This document shows, piece after piece, positions 1-7,740 of a DNA stretch of 64,000 nucleotides; within the stretch, counting starts at the first letter, position 1, and each line of letters begins with the position of its first letter. This stretch comes from DATGPD01 sp041398565. Its GTDB lineage: Bacteria; Planctomycetota; UBA1135; UBA2386. Under the pieces are notes generated by a model. That model was not told where the DNA came from and searched no databases. It saw only the letters and a list, made by a program, of their open reading frames with translations. The stretch lies in the NCBI GenBank assembly GCA_041398565.1, contig JAWKUN010000003.1, positions 248,001 through 312,000 of the forward strand. Reading direction: 5' to 3'. The position numbers and the translations under genes are program-made.

Positions 1-2682
1 CCGGACGCGCGACGCGTCGTGCGCTTCGCTTGGTCCGCCGACGTCGACATGACCGGCAACGACCTGTGCACGTCGATCCTGCGCGCCAACCCCGAGTTCT
101 TCCTCAGCCTCGGCGACATGCCCTACGCCGACGGTGCCAACACGTTGGCGCAGTTCTGGGACAAGCACAAGTTGTTGCGCGCCGACCCCACTCTGCAAGA
201 CTTCTTCCGAAAGGTGGGGATGCTGGCGGTGTGGGACGACCACGAAGTCATCGACGACTGGGACGCTCGCGTCACCGGACCCTTCGTGCAGAACGGGATG
301 TCGGCCTGGCGAACCTACCTGCCGGTGGTGGAGCAACGCGACATCTACCGGCGCGTGCGCTGGGGCCGTGATCTGGAGCTGTTCCTGTTGGACGCGCGCT
401 CCTATCGAGGTAGCAACCCCGCGCCCGACGTCGCCACCAAGACGATGCTGGGCAGCGCACAACTTCAGTGGCTGCTGAACGGGCTGTCGACCTCGACGGC
501 GACCTTCAAACTGGTGTGCTCGAGCGTGCCGCTGCGCCATGGAACGGCCGGAACCGGGCTCACCGGCAACGACCACTGGGACGGCTACCAGCGCGAGCGC
601 GAGTCGATCCTGCGGCACGTCCTCGACAACCGCATCACCGGAGTCGTCTGGATCTGCGCCGACCAACACTGGGCGGCGGTGCACCAGCACCCGGAGGGCA
701 TTCGCGAGTATCTCGCCGGCCCGCTGTCCAAGGACACGCGCGTGCCGCCGACCCGTGCGGAACCGGAGCTGCGCTGGCTGTCGGCAGAGCGCTCGTTCGG
801 CTTGGTGGCGGTGACGCCTGGCACGCCCGACCCGGTGCTCACCGTCCAGCTCTACGGCGAGCACGGCCTGCTCATCGCCGATGCGGTCGAGGCGAAGCCC
901 TTGGCCGCCTACACCGTCGAAACCGGCAATCCCGAGGTGGGGTGGCGGCTGCGCGGCAGCCACGTCTACCGCGGCGCCGGCAGCCGGGTCGATCTCGAGG
1001 CTCGTCCGCCCGGCAACTTCTCGGTCGACTTCGTGCCGGGAGCCCGCGCTCGGTGGCGGCCGCGCCCGCTGCGCTTCGGGGTCGGCGGCGACGAGCACGT
1101 GTTCGTCGCCGGGCGCGGGCAGGAGGTGCCGGACAACGCACACCTCGCGCTCTACACCGACAGCTTCGACACGCAGCAGATCGCCGCGAGCTACCAGGTG
1201 ACCGACGAGACGACGCTCAACGGTCCGTCGGCGTGGTTCACCAGCGGCAGTCACCTCTACCAGTCGAGCGACATCGGCACGTTTCCCTTCGACCCTCTGC
1301 TGCCGCAGAAGCCGGGCACCTTCGCGCGGTTCGGCGACACGCAGTGGACCGACTACACCGTGCACGTGCGCGTGCGCTCGCGCGACGACGACAACTTCGG
1401 TGTGTTCTTCCGCTTCCAGGGCGCGAGCGACTTCTACCGGTTCGTCATGAACCGTGAGTTCGGGTTGGCGCGCATCGAGAAGAGCGTCGGCGGCAACCTC
1501 ACCATCCTCGCCGAGGATCGGACGTTTCGCTACGAGCCGCTGGCCTGGTACGACCTGACGGTCGTCTGCAGCGGCAGTCGACTGCGGGCCTACGTGGACG
1601 GCGACCTCCTGCTCGACGTCGTCGATTCGGCGATCGCCAACGGCAACTGCGCTCTCTACACCTGGGCCAATCTGGTCACCGAGTTCGACGACCTGTGGGT
1701 GCGCAGCGGCGACGCGGTGGCGGCTGGCGTCGAGCCGCTCCTCCACGATGGCTTCAACGACCAGGTCCTGACCGGGTGGCAGATCCTCGACCTCGGCACC
1801 AACGAGGGGCCGAGCGACTGGCGCCAGCAAGAGGGTCTTCTGCGCCAGCTCAGCAACGTGTGGGGCGGCGCCGCTGGCGCGCAGGATGTGGCCAAGCCCG
1901 GTACGGTCGCGCTGACCGGCCAGGGCACGTGGGACGACTACTGGTTCGGCGCGTCCTTCCGCAGTCCGGACGACGATGCCGTCGGCCTCGTGTTCCGCTG
2001 GCAGGACGCGGACAACCACTACCGGTTGTCGTGGGATCACGAACGCTCGTACCGCCGGTTGGCCAAAGTGGTCCAAGGGCGTTGGACGGTGTTGTGGGAG
2101 GACACCGTGCCCTTCACCCGCGGGCTGTGGCATCACCTGGCCGTCGAGGCCAAGGGTTCGCGGCTGCGGGCCTACGTCGACGGCTCCGAGCTGTGTGAGG
2201 TACAGGACACCAGCCTGACGCAGGGTCAGGTGGGCCTGTACGCGTGGGAGAACCAGGCGGTCGAGTTCGACGATGTCCTGGTGCGCCCGCCCTACGTCGA
2301 CGTGGCGTCCTTCGCCGGTCGTTCGCAAGTCGGTCGCTTGGACCTCATCGGTCAGGCGCCGCAGGGGATCGGCGGCGCCTACGTGATCGCCATGTCGATG
2401 ACCCGCAGTACCGGCATCCCGTTGTCGATCCTCAATCCGGCCGACCCGCGCAGCCTGCCGCTCGACTTCGACCCGCTGTTCACGGCGACCCTCAACCCGT
2501 TCCCCGGTCTCAACGGCTTCCGTGGGACGGTGGCTGCCGACGGCAGCTTGCAGGCGTCGGTCACTCTGCCCAACTCGACATCGCTGCGCGGCGCGCGCGT
2601 CTTCCTCGGCGGGTTCGTCGTGAGCCTGACCGAACTGCGAGTGAAGGACGTGCTGCCGTCGGTGCAGCTCACTTTCCCGTGA
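1..2682 (+). CDS. PhoD-type phosphatase with two LamG-like domains (5' truncated)
   Basis: The frame is open to base 1, and the GTG at 19 lies inside the phosphatase domain, so the true start is left of the window. The first 260 residues resemble the PhoD metallophosphatase family (secreted phosphomono/diesterases using a metal centre): a GDMPYAD metal-binding segment, WDDHEVIDDW, LFLLDARSYRG and a late DQHW segment. Two related beta-sandwich domains of the concanavalin/LamG type follow, each ending in an RLRAYVDG strand and an EFDDxxVR strand (about residues 385-565 and 580-765). The last 120 residues resemble the C-terminal tail seen on other secreted proteins here. PhoD identity is well supported by motifs. 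The substrate is unknown; the LamG-like units probably bind carbohydrate (inference). Confidence 0.85.
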   Translation, partial: PDARRVVRFAWSADVDMTGNDLCTSILRANPEFFLSLGDMPYADGANTLAQFWDKHKLLRADPTLQDFFRKVGMLAVWDDHEVIDDWDARVTGPFVQNGMSAWRTYLPVVEQRDIYRRVRWGRDLELFLLDARSYRGSNPAPDVATKTMLGSAQLQWLLNGLSTSTATFKLVCSSVPLRHGTAGTGLTGNDHWDGYQRERESILRHVLDNRITGVVWICADQHWAAVHQHPEGIREYLAGPLSKDTRVPPTRAEPELRWLSAERSFGLVAVTPGTPDPVLTVQLYGEHGLLIADAVEAKPLAAYTVETGNPEVGWRLRGSHVYRGAGSRVDLEARPPGNFSVDFVPGARARWRPRPLRFGVGGDEHVFVAGRGQEVPDNAHLALYTDSFDTQQIAASYQVTDETTLNGPSAWFTSGSHLYQSSDIGTFPFDPLLPQKPGTFARFGDTQWTDYTVHVRVRSRDDDNFGVFFRFQGASDFYRFVMNREFGLARIEKSVGGNLTILAEDRTFRYEPLAWYDLTVVCSGSRLRAYVDGDLLLDVVDSAIANGNCALYTWANLVTEFDDLWVRSGDAVAAGVEPLLHDGFNDQVLTGWQILDLGTNEGPSDWRQQEGLLRQLSNVWGGAAGAQDVAKPGTVALTGQGTWDDYWFGASFRSPDDDAVGLVFRWQDADNHYRLSWDHERSYRRLAKVVQGRWTVLWEDTVPFTRGLWHHLAVEAKGSRLRAYVDGSELCEVQDTSLTQGQVGLYAWENQAVEFDDVLVRPPYVDVASFAGRSQVGRLDLIGQAPQGIGGAYVIAMSMTRSTGIPLSILNPADPRSLPLDFDPLFTATLNPFPGLNGFRGTVAADGSLQASVTLPNSTSLRGARVFLGGFVVSLTELRVKDVLPSVQLTFP

Positions 2683-2694
2683 TGCGCCCTGCGG

Positions 2695-3987
2695 TCAGTC
2701 GCCGACACTGACTGCCAACGGCTGCACGTAGTCGGCGTAGACGCGGGCGAAGCGCTCGACGCTGACGTCGGACTCCTTGCCGAGGCTCAGGATGAGCAGG
2801 CGGTAGCGCAGCGTGAGCGGCGTATCGGGAGCGATGTCGGCCTCGAAGAACGAACCGAAGCGGCCGTAGTCGCGCGTCGAGTACGACATCGGCGTCGGGT
2901 TCGAGGGGTGGCTCATGTGCAGCACCGCGACGTCGTGGTCCTGGACGCGGAAGAGACCGGCGACCCACGGGCAGTCGGTCCACACGTCGTTCTCGCCGCC
3001 CTTCGCGCTCGCTGGCCGCACGTAGCGCGCGTCCTTGCGCTGGGCGACCTCGTCGGCGATGCGGATCTGGAAGCCGGCGTGCTGCGGGTCGCCGCGCAGC
3101 GCGACGAGCTGGTCGGCGCTGAGCTCGACGGCGACGTCGAGCAGGGTGCGCGGCTCGGCGCCGCCATCCCCGGCCATGGCCGCGCTGCGCCAGAACGTGA
3201 GTCGGCGTCGATCGCGGACGATCGGTTCGTCGAGCGGGCTGATCCAGTGCGTGCCGGTCGAGACTTCGCCCCGCACCGCGCTTTGCACCTCGCGCCGCAG
3301 GTCGTAGCCGGTATGGCGAAGGCCAGCGGTGGGGCAGTGCCAGAAGTCGAACCTGTGCTCGCCGACGGTCGTCTTGTTCCAGCCGAGGAAGAGGCCGCGG
3401 TGGTGCGAGTACTCGCCGCCGACGCCCTTGGTCAGCAGGACGTCGGTGCCGGGCACGTAGAGGTGCCAGATCGGCTTCGACGTGCGTTCGAAGTCGTCGC
3501 GGTCGAAGGCGAACTCGTGCCGCAGGAGCGGTGTGTCGCCTCGCCGCAGCTCGCGCGCATCGCCGTCGAGGTCGGTCGAGAAGGTGCCGCCCTGCTGGCT
3601 ACCCTGCTGGCTACCCTGTTCGCCCCGCTGCGCGCCGAGCTGCAATCGGTAGGCGCGCTCGCTGTCGGCTGGCATGCTCTCGACGACGAAGCGTAGCTCA
3701 CCGTGCGCCGGCGAACCCTCGCTGGTCGGGACGCCCAGCACCTCGCACGCCACGTGGTGGCCGTCTTGCTGGGTGAGCGAGGCTGTCCACGGCACCGGCA
3801 GGTCGGTTTCGCAGGCCGCCAGCGCGTCGACCAACTCGTCGGGCCAGGCGAAGCTCGCCACGGCCGGCGAGCCCTGTCGTTCGACTGCGCCGGCGCGCAC
3901 CCGCACCGGCAGGGTGACCGTCTGCGCCGCGAGTCGAGGGAGGGTGAGCGTCGGCGCGAGGGCGAGACAGGCGGCAGCACGCAGCAT
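2695..3987 (-). CDS. PmoA-like (DUF6807) secreted protein
   Basis: The start is the ATG at 3987, which gives a clean signal peptide (MLRAAACLALAPTLTLPRLA, then AQT); the frame stays open upstream but that part has no export signal. The body contains features of the family named Methane oxygenase PmoA/DUF6807: LYVPGTDVLLTKG, a SHHRGLFLGWNKT histidine segment and a late HMSHPSNP segment. The PmoA label in databases is misleading; in Planctomycetota these proteins sit among sugar-catabolism genes and none is known to oxidise methane. Residues about 130-142 are a short Gln/Gly/Ser repeat (GSQQGSQQGG). It ends 12 bp from the convergent PhoD gene. Function is probably carbohydrate-related (inference). 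Confidence 0.75.
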   Translation of the reverse strand: MLRAAACLALAPTLTLPRLAAQTVTLPVRVRAGAVERQGSPAVASFAWPDELVDALAACETDLPVPWTASLTQQDGHHVACEVLGVPTSEGSPAHGELRFVVESMPADSERAYRLQLGAQRGEQGSQQGSQQGGTFSTDLDGDARELRRGDTPLLRHEFAFDRDDFERTSKPIWHLYVPGTDVLLTKGVGGEYSHHRGLFLGWNKTTVGEHRFDFWHCPTAGLRHTGYDLRREVQSAVRGEVSTGTHWISPLDEPIVRDRRRLTFWRSAAMAGDGGAEPRTLLDVAVELSADQLVALRGDPQHAGFQIRIADEVAQRKDARYVRPASAKGGENDVWTDCPWVAGLFRVQDHDVAVLHMSHPSNPTPMSYSTRDYGRFGSFFEADIAPDTPLTLRYRLLILSLGKESDVSVERFARVYADYVQPLAVSVGD

Positions 3988-4069
3988 GGCCGCATGGTAG
4001 CGGCTGCCCGTCGGATCATGGCGAGGCGCGCCGATTCCCGCCGGGGCGAGGTTGTGGTCTGCTCTCGGC

Positions 4070-4729
4070 ATGTCGTCCGTGCCGTTCGAGCCCTACCGCG
4101 ACCGCTACCGGCCGGCGCTGCCGGCCGAGGCGGCCGCGCGCGCCTTCCACGACGTGATGTCCCGCCGGCGCAGCGTGCGCATGTTCAGCGATGCGCCGGT
4201 GTCGCGCGAGACGATCGAGTGGATCGTGCGTGCCGCGACGACGGCGCCGAGCGGTGCCAACAAGCAGCCTTGGCGCTTCGTCTGTGTGCAGGATCCCGCC
4301 GCCAAGCGCGCCATCCGGCTCGGTGCCGAGGCCGAGGAGCGCGAGTTCTACGACCACCGCGCCAGCGAGGCCTGGTTGCGCGACCTGGCACCGCTCGGCA
4401 CCGATGAGCACAAGGAGTTCCTCGAGGTGGCGCCGTGGCTGATCGTCGTGTTCAAGCTGATGCAGCAGGACGACGGCTCTCTCGTGTACTACACCAACGA
4501 GTCGGTCGGCATCGCCGTCGGTCTCCTGCTGGCGGCCGCGCACCACGCTGGTCTCGCGACCCTGACCCACACGCCGAGCCCCATGCGCTTCCTCGGCAAG
4601 ATCCTCGGCCGACCGGCGCACGAGCGCCCGTTCCTGCTCGTTCCGATGGGCTATCCGACCGACGACTGCACCGTGCCCGCCGCCGCGCTGGTCCGCCGGC
4701 CCCTGGCCGAGGCGATGGTGGTGGTGTGA
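4070..4729 (+). CDS. Iodotyrosine deiodinase-like FMN nitroreductase
   Basis: A 219-residue nitroreductase-fold flavoprotein. FMN-binding features are the RRRSVRMF segment (residues 32-39) and APSGANKQPW (59-68). The closest subfamily by motif is iodotyrosine deiodinase (IYD), which reductively removes halogen from halotyrosines. Aligning by eye with human IYD, the three residues that hold the substrate zwitterion (E157, Y161, K182) correspond to E90, Y94 and K115 with identical spacing, and the LGRPAHE and GYP segments also match. There is no signal peptide or membrane anchor, so it is probably cytosolic. The ATG at 4070 is preferred over the GTG at 4052, because residues before it do not match the family. 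It diverges from the PmoA-like gene across 82 bp. Substrate is inference. Confidence 0.8.
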   Translation: MSSVPFEPYRDRYRPALPAEAAARAFHDVMSRRRSVRMFSDAPVSRETIEWIVRAATTAPSGANKQPWRFVCVQDPAAKRAIRLGAEAEEREFYDHRASEAWLRDLAPLGTDEHKEFLEVAPWLIVVFKLMQQDDGSLVYYTNESVGIAVGLLLAAAHHAGLATLTHTPSPMRFLGKILGRPAHERPFLLVPMGYPTDDCTVPAAALVRRPLAEAMVVV

Positions 4730-4820
4730 GGCCGCTGTCGACCGGCGCCACCCGTTCGCCACACCGCTCTGCGCGCCACCGCCCGCTCGAGGCCGGGTTG
4801 CGGTCACCGGCGCGGATGCG

Positions 4821-7328
4821 TCACCGCAGGGAGGCCGCGTCCAGCATGCGCACGTCGAACAGGGTCGCCACCTGACTGCCGGACTGCGCTTGCAGGCGCA
4901 GAGTCACCTTCGTCTTGTCGCGCAGGTGGTCGGCAGGAATGGCGAGGTCCACGTCGAAGAAGCGTGGCGGATCCGAGCGCGTCACGCTCTGCGTCGCGAT
5001 GCGTTCGCCGTCGACGAGGACGTCGAAGGTCGACGGAGTGCCGCGCCGGTCGTCGCTGTAGAAGGTCAGACGAAGGGTCATCGGCCGCTCCGGGTCGACC
5101 GCCAGTCGGTAGCTGAGGAAGCTGGTCGTACGGCGGCCGCGCCGCCCGAGGATGCGCTGCGCGGTGGTGCCGTCGCCGGCGGCGTAGGCGGCGTCGCCCT
5201 CGGAAGCCGCGTCGCCCGGACGCACGCGCGCCACCGTCGCCGCTTCCAGGCGCCGCGCCGCCTCGGCCGCTGCGGCCTCGGCGAGCTGCCGCTGCTGCCA
5301 CTCCGCCGGCGTGAGCACGTCCCAGTAGATCGCGTAACGTCGGCGCGGCAGGCGGTAGAAGGGTCCGAGCTCGACGTCCTGCGCCCGTGCTTCGAGGTCG
5401 GAGGTCCGGCCCACGCCCTTGGTGCGGAAGCGCGCCGGCGCATCCTGCACCCGCTCGAGCCACGTCGTCGGGTCCATGCTCGGCACGACCAGCACCGGCG
5501 CCTGCGGCGCGGGCGTGTCTTCGTCGTCCTGGGCGCCGCGGTGCGCCTCGGCGCCGAGGTCGCCGGCCAGCACCAGCGGCCCCCAGAGCACCGCGGCGCG
5601 CTGCGGGTCGCCGGCGGCCGATTCGAGACGCAGCGTCTTGCGTTGGGTGACGGTCACGCGGTCGCCGTCCTGCCAGATGCGTCGCAGCTCGACGTAGGAG
5701 CTGACGTCGTCGGCGCGCGTGTACATCTGGCCGCGACGCCGGTCGCCGCGCACCGGCGCGGGCTGCGGCAGCTCGACCTCGTCGCCGTTCACCGCCACCG
5801 CGAAGTCCGCGGCCCAGTACGGTCGCCGCAGCATCAGGAGGAAGGCGCGCGGCGCCGGCAACGACACGACGATCTCGCCGGTGTCGCCCTCGGGGAAGTC
5901 GGTGTTCACCTGCAGTCGCACGCCGGCTGCGTCCCATACGGCCATCGACGGCACCATCAGGTTGACCCACAGGCGGTCGTCGTCGACGTAGTAGATGCCG
6001 TCGCCGTGCAGCGCGTGGCTCTCCATGCCGGTGCCGACGCAGCAGGTGAAGCTGTGCTGCATGTCCGCCCACTCGCGCTGCACGCCGCGGCCGACCGGAA
6101 CCATGTACGACGTGGCACCGTCGTCGCGGTCGATCGACGCCAGGATGTGGTTGAACAGGGCTCGCTCGAGGAAGTCGGCATAGTGTGCGTCTGGCTGCAG
6201 CGCGAACAGACGGCGCGCCAGCTTCACCATGTTGTAGACGTTGCAAGTCTCGGCGGTGCGGCCGTCGAGACGCTCGCCGATGCGGTCGGCCGGCCCGAAG
6301 TACTCGTCCTTGCCGTGGCCGCCGGTGGCGAAAGTGTGGTGTTGCACGACGCAGTCGAAGAAGAAGCTGGCGGCGATCAGGTCGCGCGGCTCGCCCGTGC
6401 AGACGAAACGATCGACGCTGCCGAGCAGCTTCGGCACCTGCGTGTTGCCGTGCTTGCCGGCCAGGTTGTCCTGGTGCCGCTGCAGCGGCTCGGTGAACCC
6501 GCGGTGCTCGAAGCGGTACGACAGGTCGAGCCAGCGCCGGTCGCCGGTGTCGGCGTGGAGATCCACCAGCACTTCGTTCATGCCGCCGAACTCGGTGTCC
6601 AGCATGCGCTGCACCTGTGCGTCGTCGAGGCCGGCCAGGGTGCGCTCGGCCCACGTCGCGAACTCGATCTCGACGGCGAGCGCGGTGCGGTTGCCGGCGT
6701 AGCGGTAGGCGTCGCGCAGGCCGGCGAAGGTCTTGTGCAGCGTGTACCACGGCGACCACTCGCCGTTGAGGTCGAAGGCGTGCCCTCGGATCTCGCCGCG
6801 CGCCAGCCGCTCGAAGGCGGCGCGGCCCTTCTCGAGTGCGCACAAGTAGCCGTCGCCGTGCGCGTCCTGCACCTCCTTCAGCCCGGCGACGATCCGGTCG
6901 GCGCGTTCCTTGAAGCGCTCGTCGCCGGTGGCCGCCCACATCAGGCTCACAGCCGACAGGTAGTGGCCGGCGATGTGTCCGGTGAGGTTGCGCCCACCGC
7001 CGTCCCAGCCGCCGTAGGGCGCGGCGTTGGGCTGCAGGCCGGCCCGCTCGCGGTAGGGCGCGAGCATGCGGTCGGGTTCGAGCTGCAGCAGGTAGCGAGC
7101 ATCGAGATCCTGTGCGACTTTGAGCGGGCCGCCCAGGAGGCGAACCTTGTCGAGCGGCAAGGGGCGGGCGCGCAGGGACACGAGGGCCGATGCTGTTGGG
7201 GGCTCGGCCGTGGGTGGATGGGCTGCTGGGGGCTGGGTTGCTGCGGGCTGGGTCGCGCCCCTGCCTTGGGGCAGGAGCACGGCCGCTGCCAGGATCAGAC
7301 GGGAGAACGTGAGGCGGTTGCCGGGCAC
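4821..7328 (-). CDS. GH127 beta-L-arabinofuranosidase-like protein
   Basis: An 835-residue protein of the GH127/DUF1680 family, which cleaves terminal beta-L-arabinofuranosides with a zinc-bound cysteine as nucleophile. The zinc site of the characterised enzyme HypBA1 (E338, C340, C417, C418) has clear counterparts: E360 and C362 in AETCNVYNM, and C429-C430 in FTCCVGTGMESH. The alpha/alpha-barrel is followed by beta-domains and a C-terminal lectin-like part (from about residue 640, ending LRLQAQSGSQVATLFDVRML). The N-terminus is a signal peptide then a Pro/Thr/Ala-rich linker (25-48). The start is a GTG; no better in-frame start gives a signal peptide. It probably acts outside the cytoplasm on plant or algal polysaccharide. 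Confidence 0.85.
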   Translation of the reverse strand: MPGNRLTFSRLILAAAVLLPQGRGATQPAATQPPAAHPPTAEPPTASALVSLRARPLPLDKVRLLGGPLKVAQDLDARYLLQLEPDRMLAPYRERAGLQPNAAPYGGWDGGGRNLTGHIAGHYLSAVSLMWAATGDERFKERADRIVAGLKEVQDAHGDGYLCALEKGRAAFERLARGEIRGHAFDLNGEWSPWYTLHKTFAGLRDAYRYAGNRTALAVEIEFATWAERTLAGLDDAQVQRMLDTEFGGMNEVLVDLHADTGDRRWLDLSYRFEHRGFTEPLQRHQDNLAGKHGNTQVPKLLGSVDRFVCTGEPRDLIAASFFFDCVVQHHTFATGGHGKDEYFGPADRIGERLDGRTAETCNVYNMVKLARRLFALQPDAHYADFLERALFNHILASIDRDDGATSYMVPVGRGVQREWADMQHSFTCCVGTGMESHALHGDGIYYVDDDRLWVNLMVPSMAVWDAAGVRLQVNTDFPEGDTGEIVVSLPAPRAFLLMLRRPYWAADFAVAVNGDEVELPQPAPVRGDRRRGQMYTRADDVSSYVELRRIWQDGDRVTVTQRKTLRLESAAGDPQRAAVLWGPLVLAGDLGAEAHRGAQDDEDTPAPQAPVLVVPSMDPTTWLERVQDAPARFRTKGVGRTSDLEARAQDVELGPFYRLPRRRYAIYWDVLTPAEWQQRQLAEAAAAEAARRLEAATVARVRPGDAASEGDAAYAAGDGTTAQRILGRRGRRTTSFLSYRLAVDPERPMTLRLTFYSDDRRGTPSTFDVLVDGERIATQSVTRSDPPRFFDVDLAIPADHLRDKTKVTLRLQAQSGSQVATLFDVRMLDAASLR

Positions 7329-7740
7329 GACCGACAGAGTATGGTCTACCGCATCGCCGTGCCCGCCGGAGACGCGTCGACGTGGGGAGGACGGCTGCGG
7401 GAGGGGTTGACCCAGCGTTCAGCGGTGGAGCCTGGCTCCATCCGCGGCAAGGCTGGCTCGATGGCCGACGGCTCGTGTCGTCGCGCCATCCAGCGTTCAG
7501 CGGTGGAGCCTGGCTCCATCCGCTGCAACGCTGGCGCGATGGCCGACGACTCTTGTCGTCCGGCCATCGCTGCCTTCGGCGTCTCCGGATCGTGCGTCGC
7601 GCAGCCAGAAGTTGCGTGAATCTTGCCAGGGCGGCGCTGCCGGTTTTCGCCGCTTGCGCCGAACGACGGCCCGCAGTCGTGCGCTCGGGAGGCCGGCTCG
7701 ATCGGGCTGCTCCGCCCGCCCGCGCCGAACGAGAATCACG
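7329..7740. other. Divergent intergenic region with tandem palindromic repeat
   Basis: This 412-bp spacer separates the minus-strand GH127 gene from the plus-strand ELW-DGT gene, so it should carry promoters for both. I see no convincing -35/-10 pair. Its main content is the 78-bp tandem repeat listed separately. Confidence 0.6.
7413..7568. repeat. Two tandem 78-bp units with internal palindromes
   Basis: Unit 1 is 7413-7490 and unit 2 is 7491-7568, both beginning cagcgttcagcggtgg and differing at about 7 of 78 positions. Each has a palindrome (ggagcc-t-ggctcc; 7505-7517 in unit 2). In unit 2 the right half folds as a 13-bp stem: gatggccg at 7538 pairs with cggccatc at 7561, and acgac pairs with gtcgt around a tctt loop, with one bulged c. 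Unit 1 keeps only a shorter outer stem (gatggc with gccatc). The form resembles a REP/BIME-like extragenic element. Confidence 0.75.
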
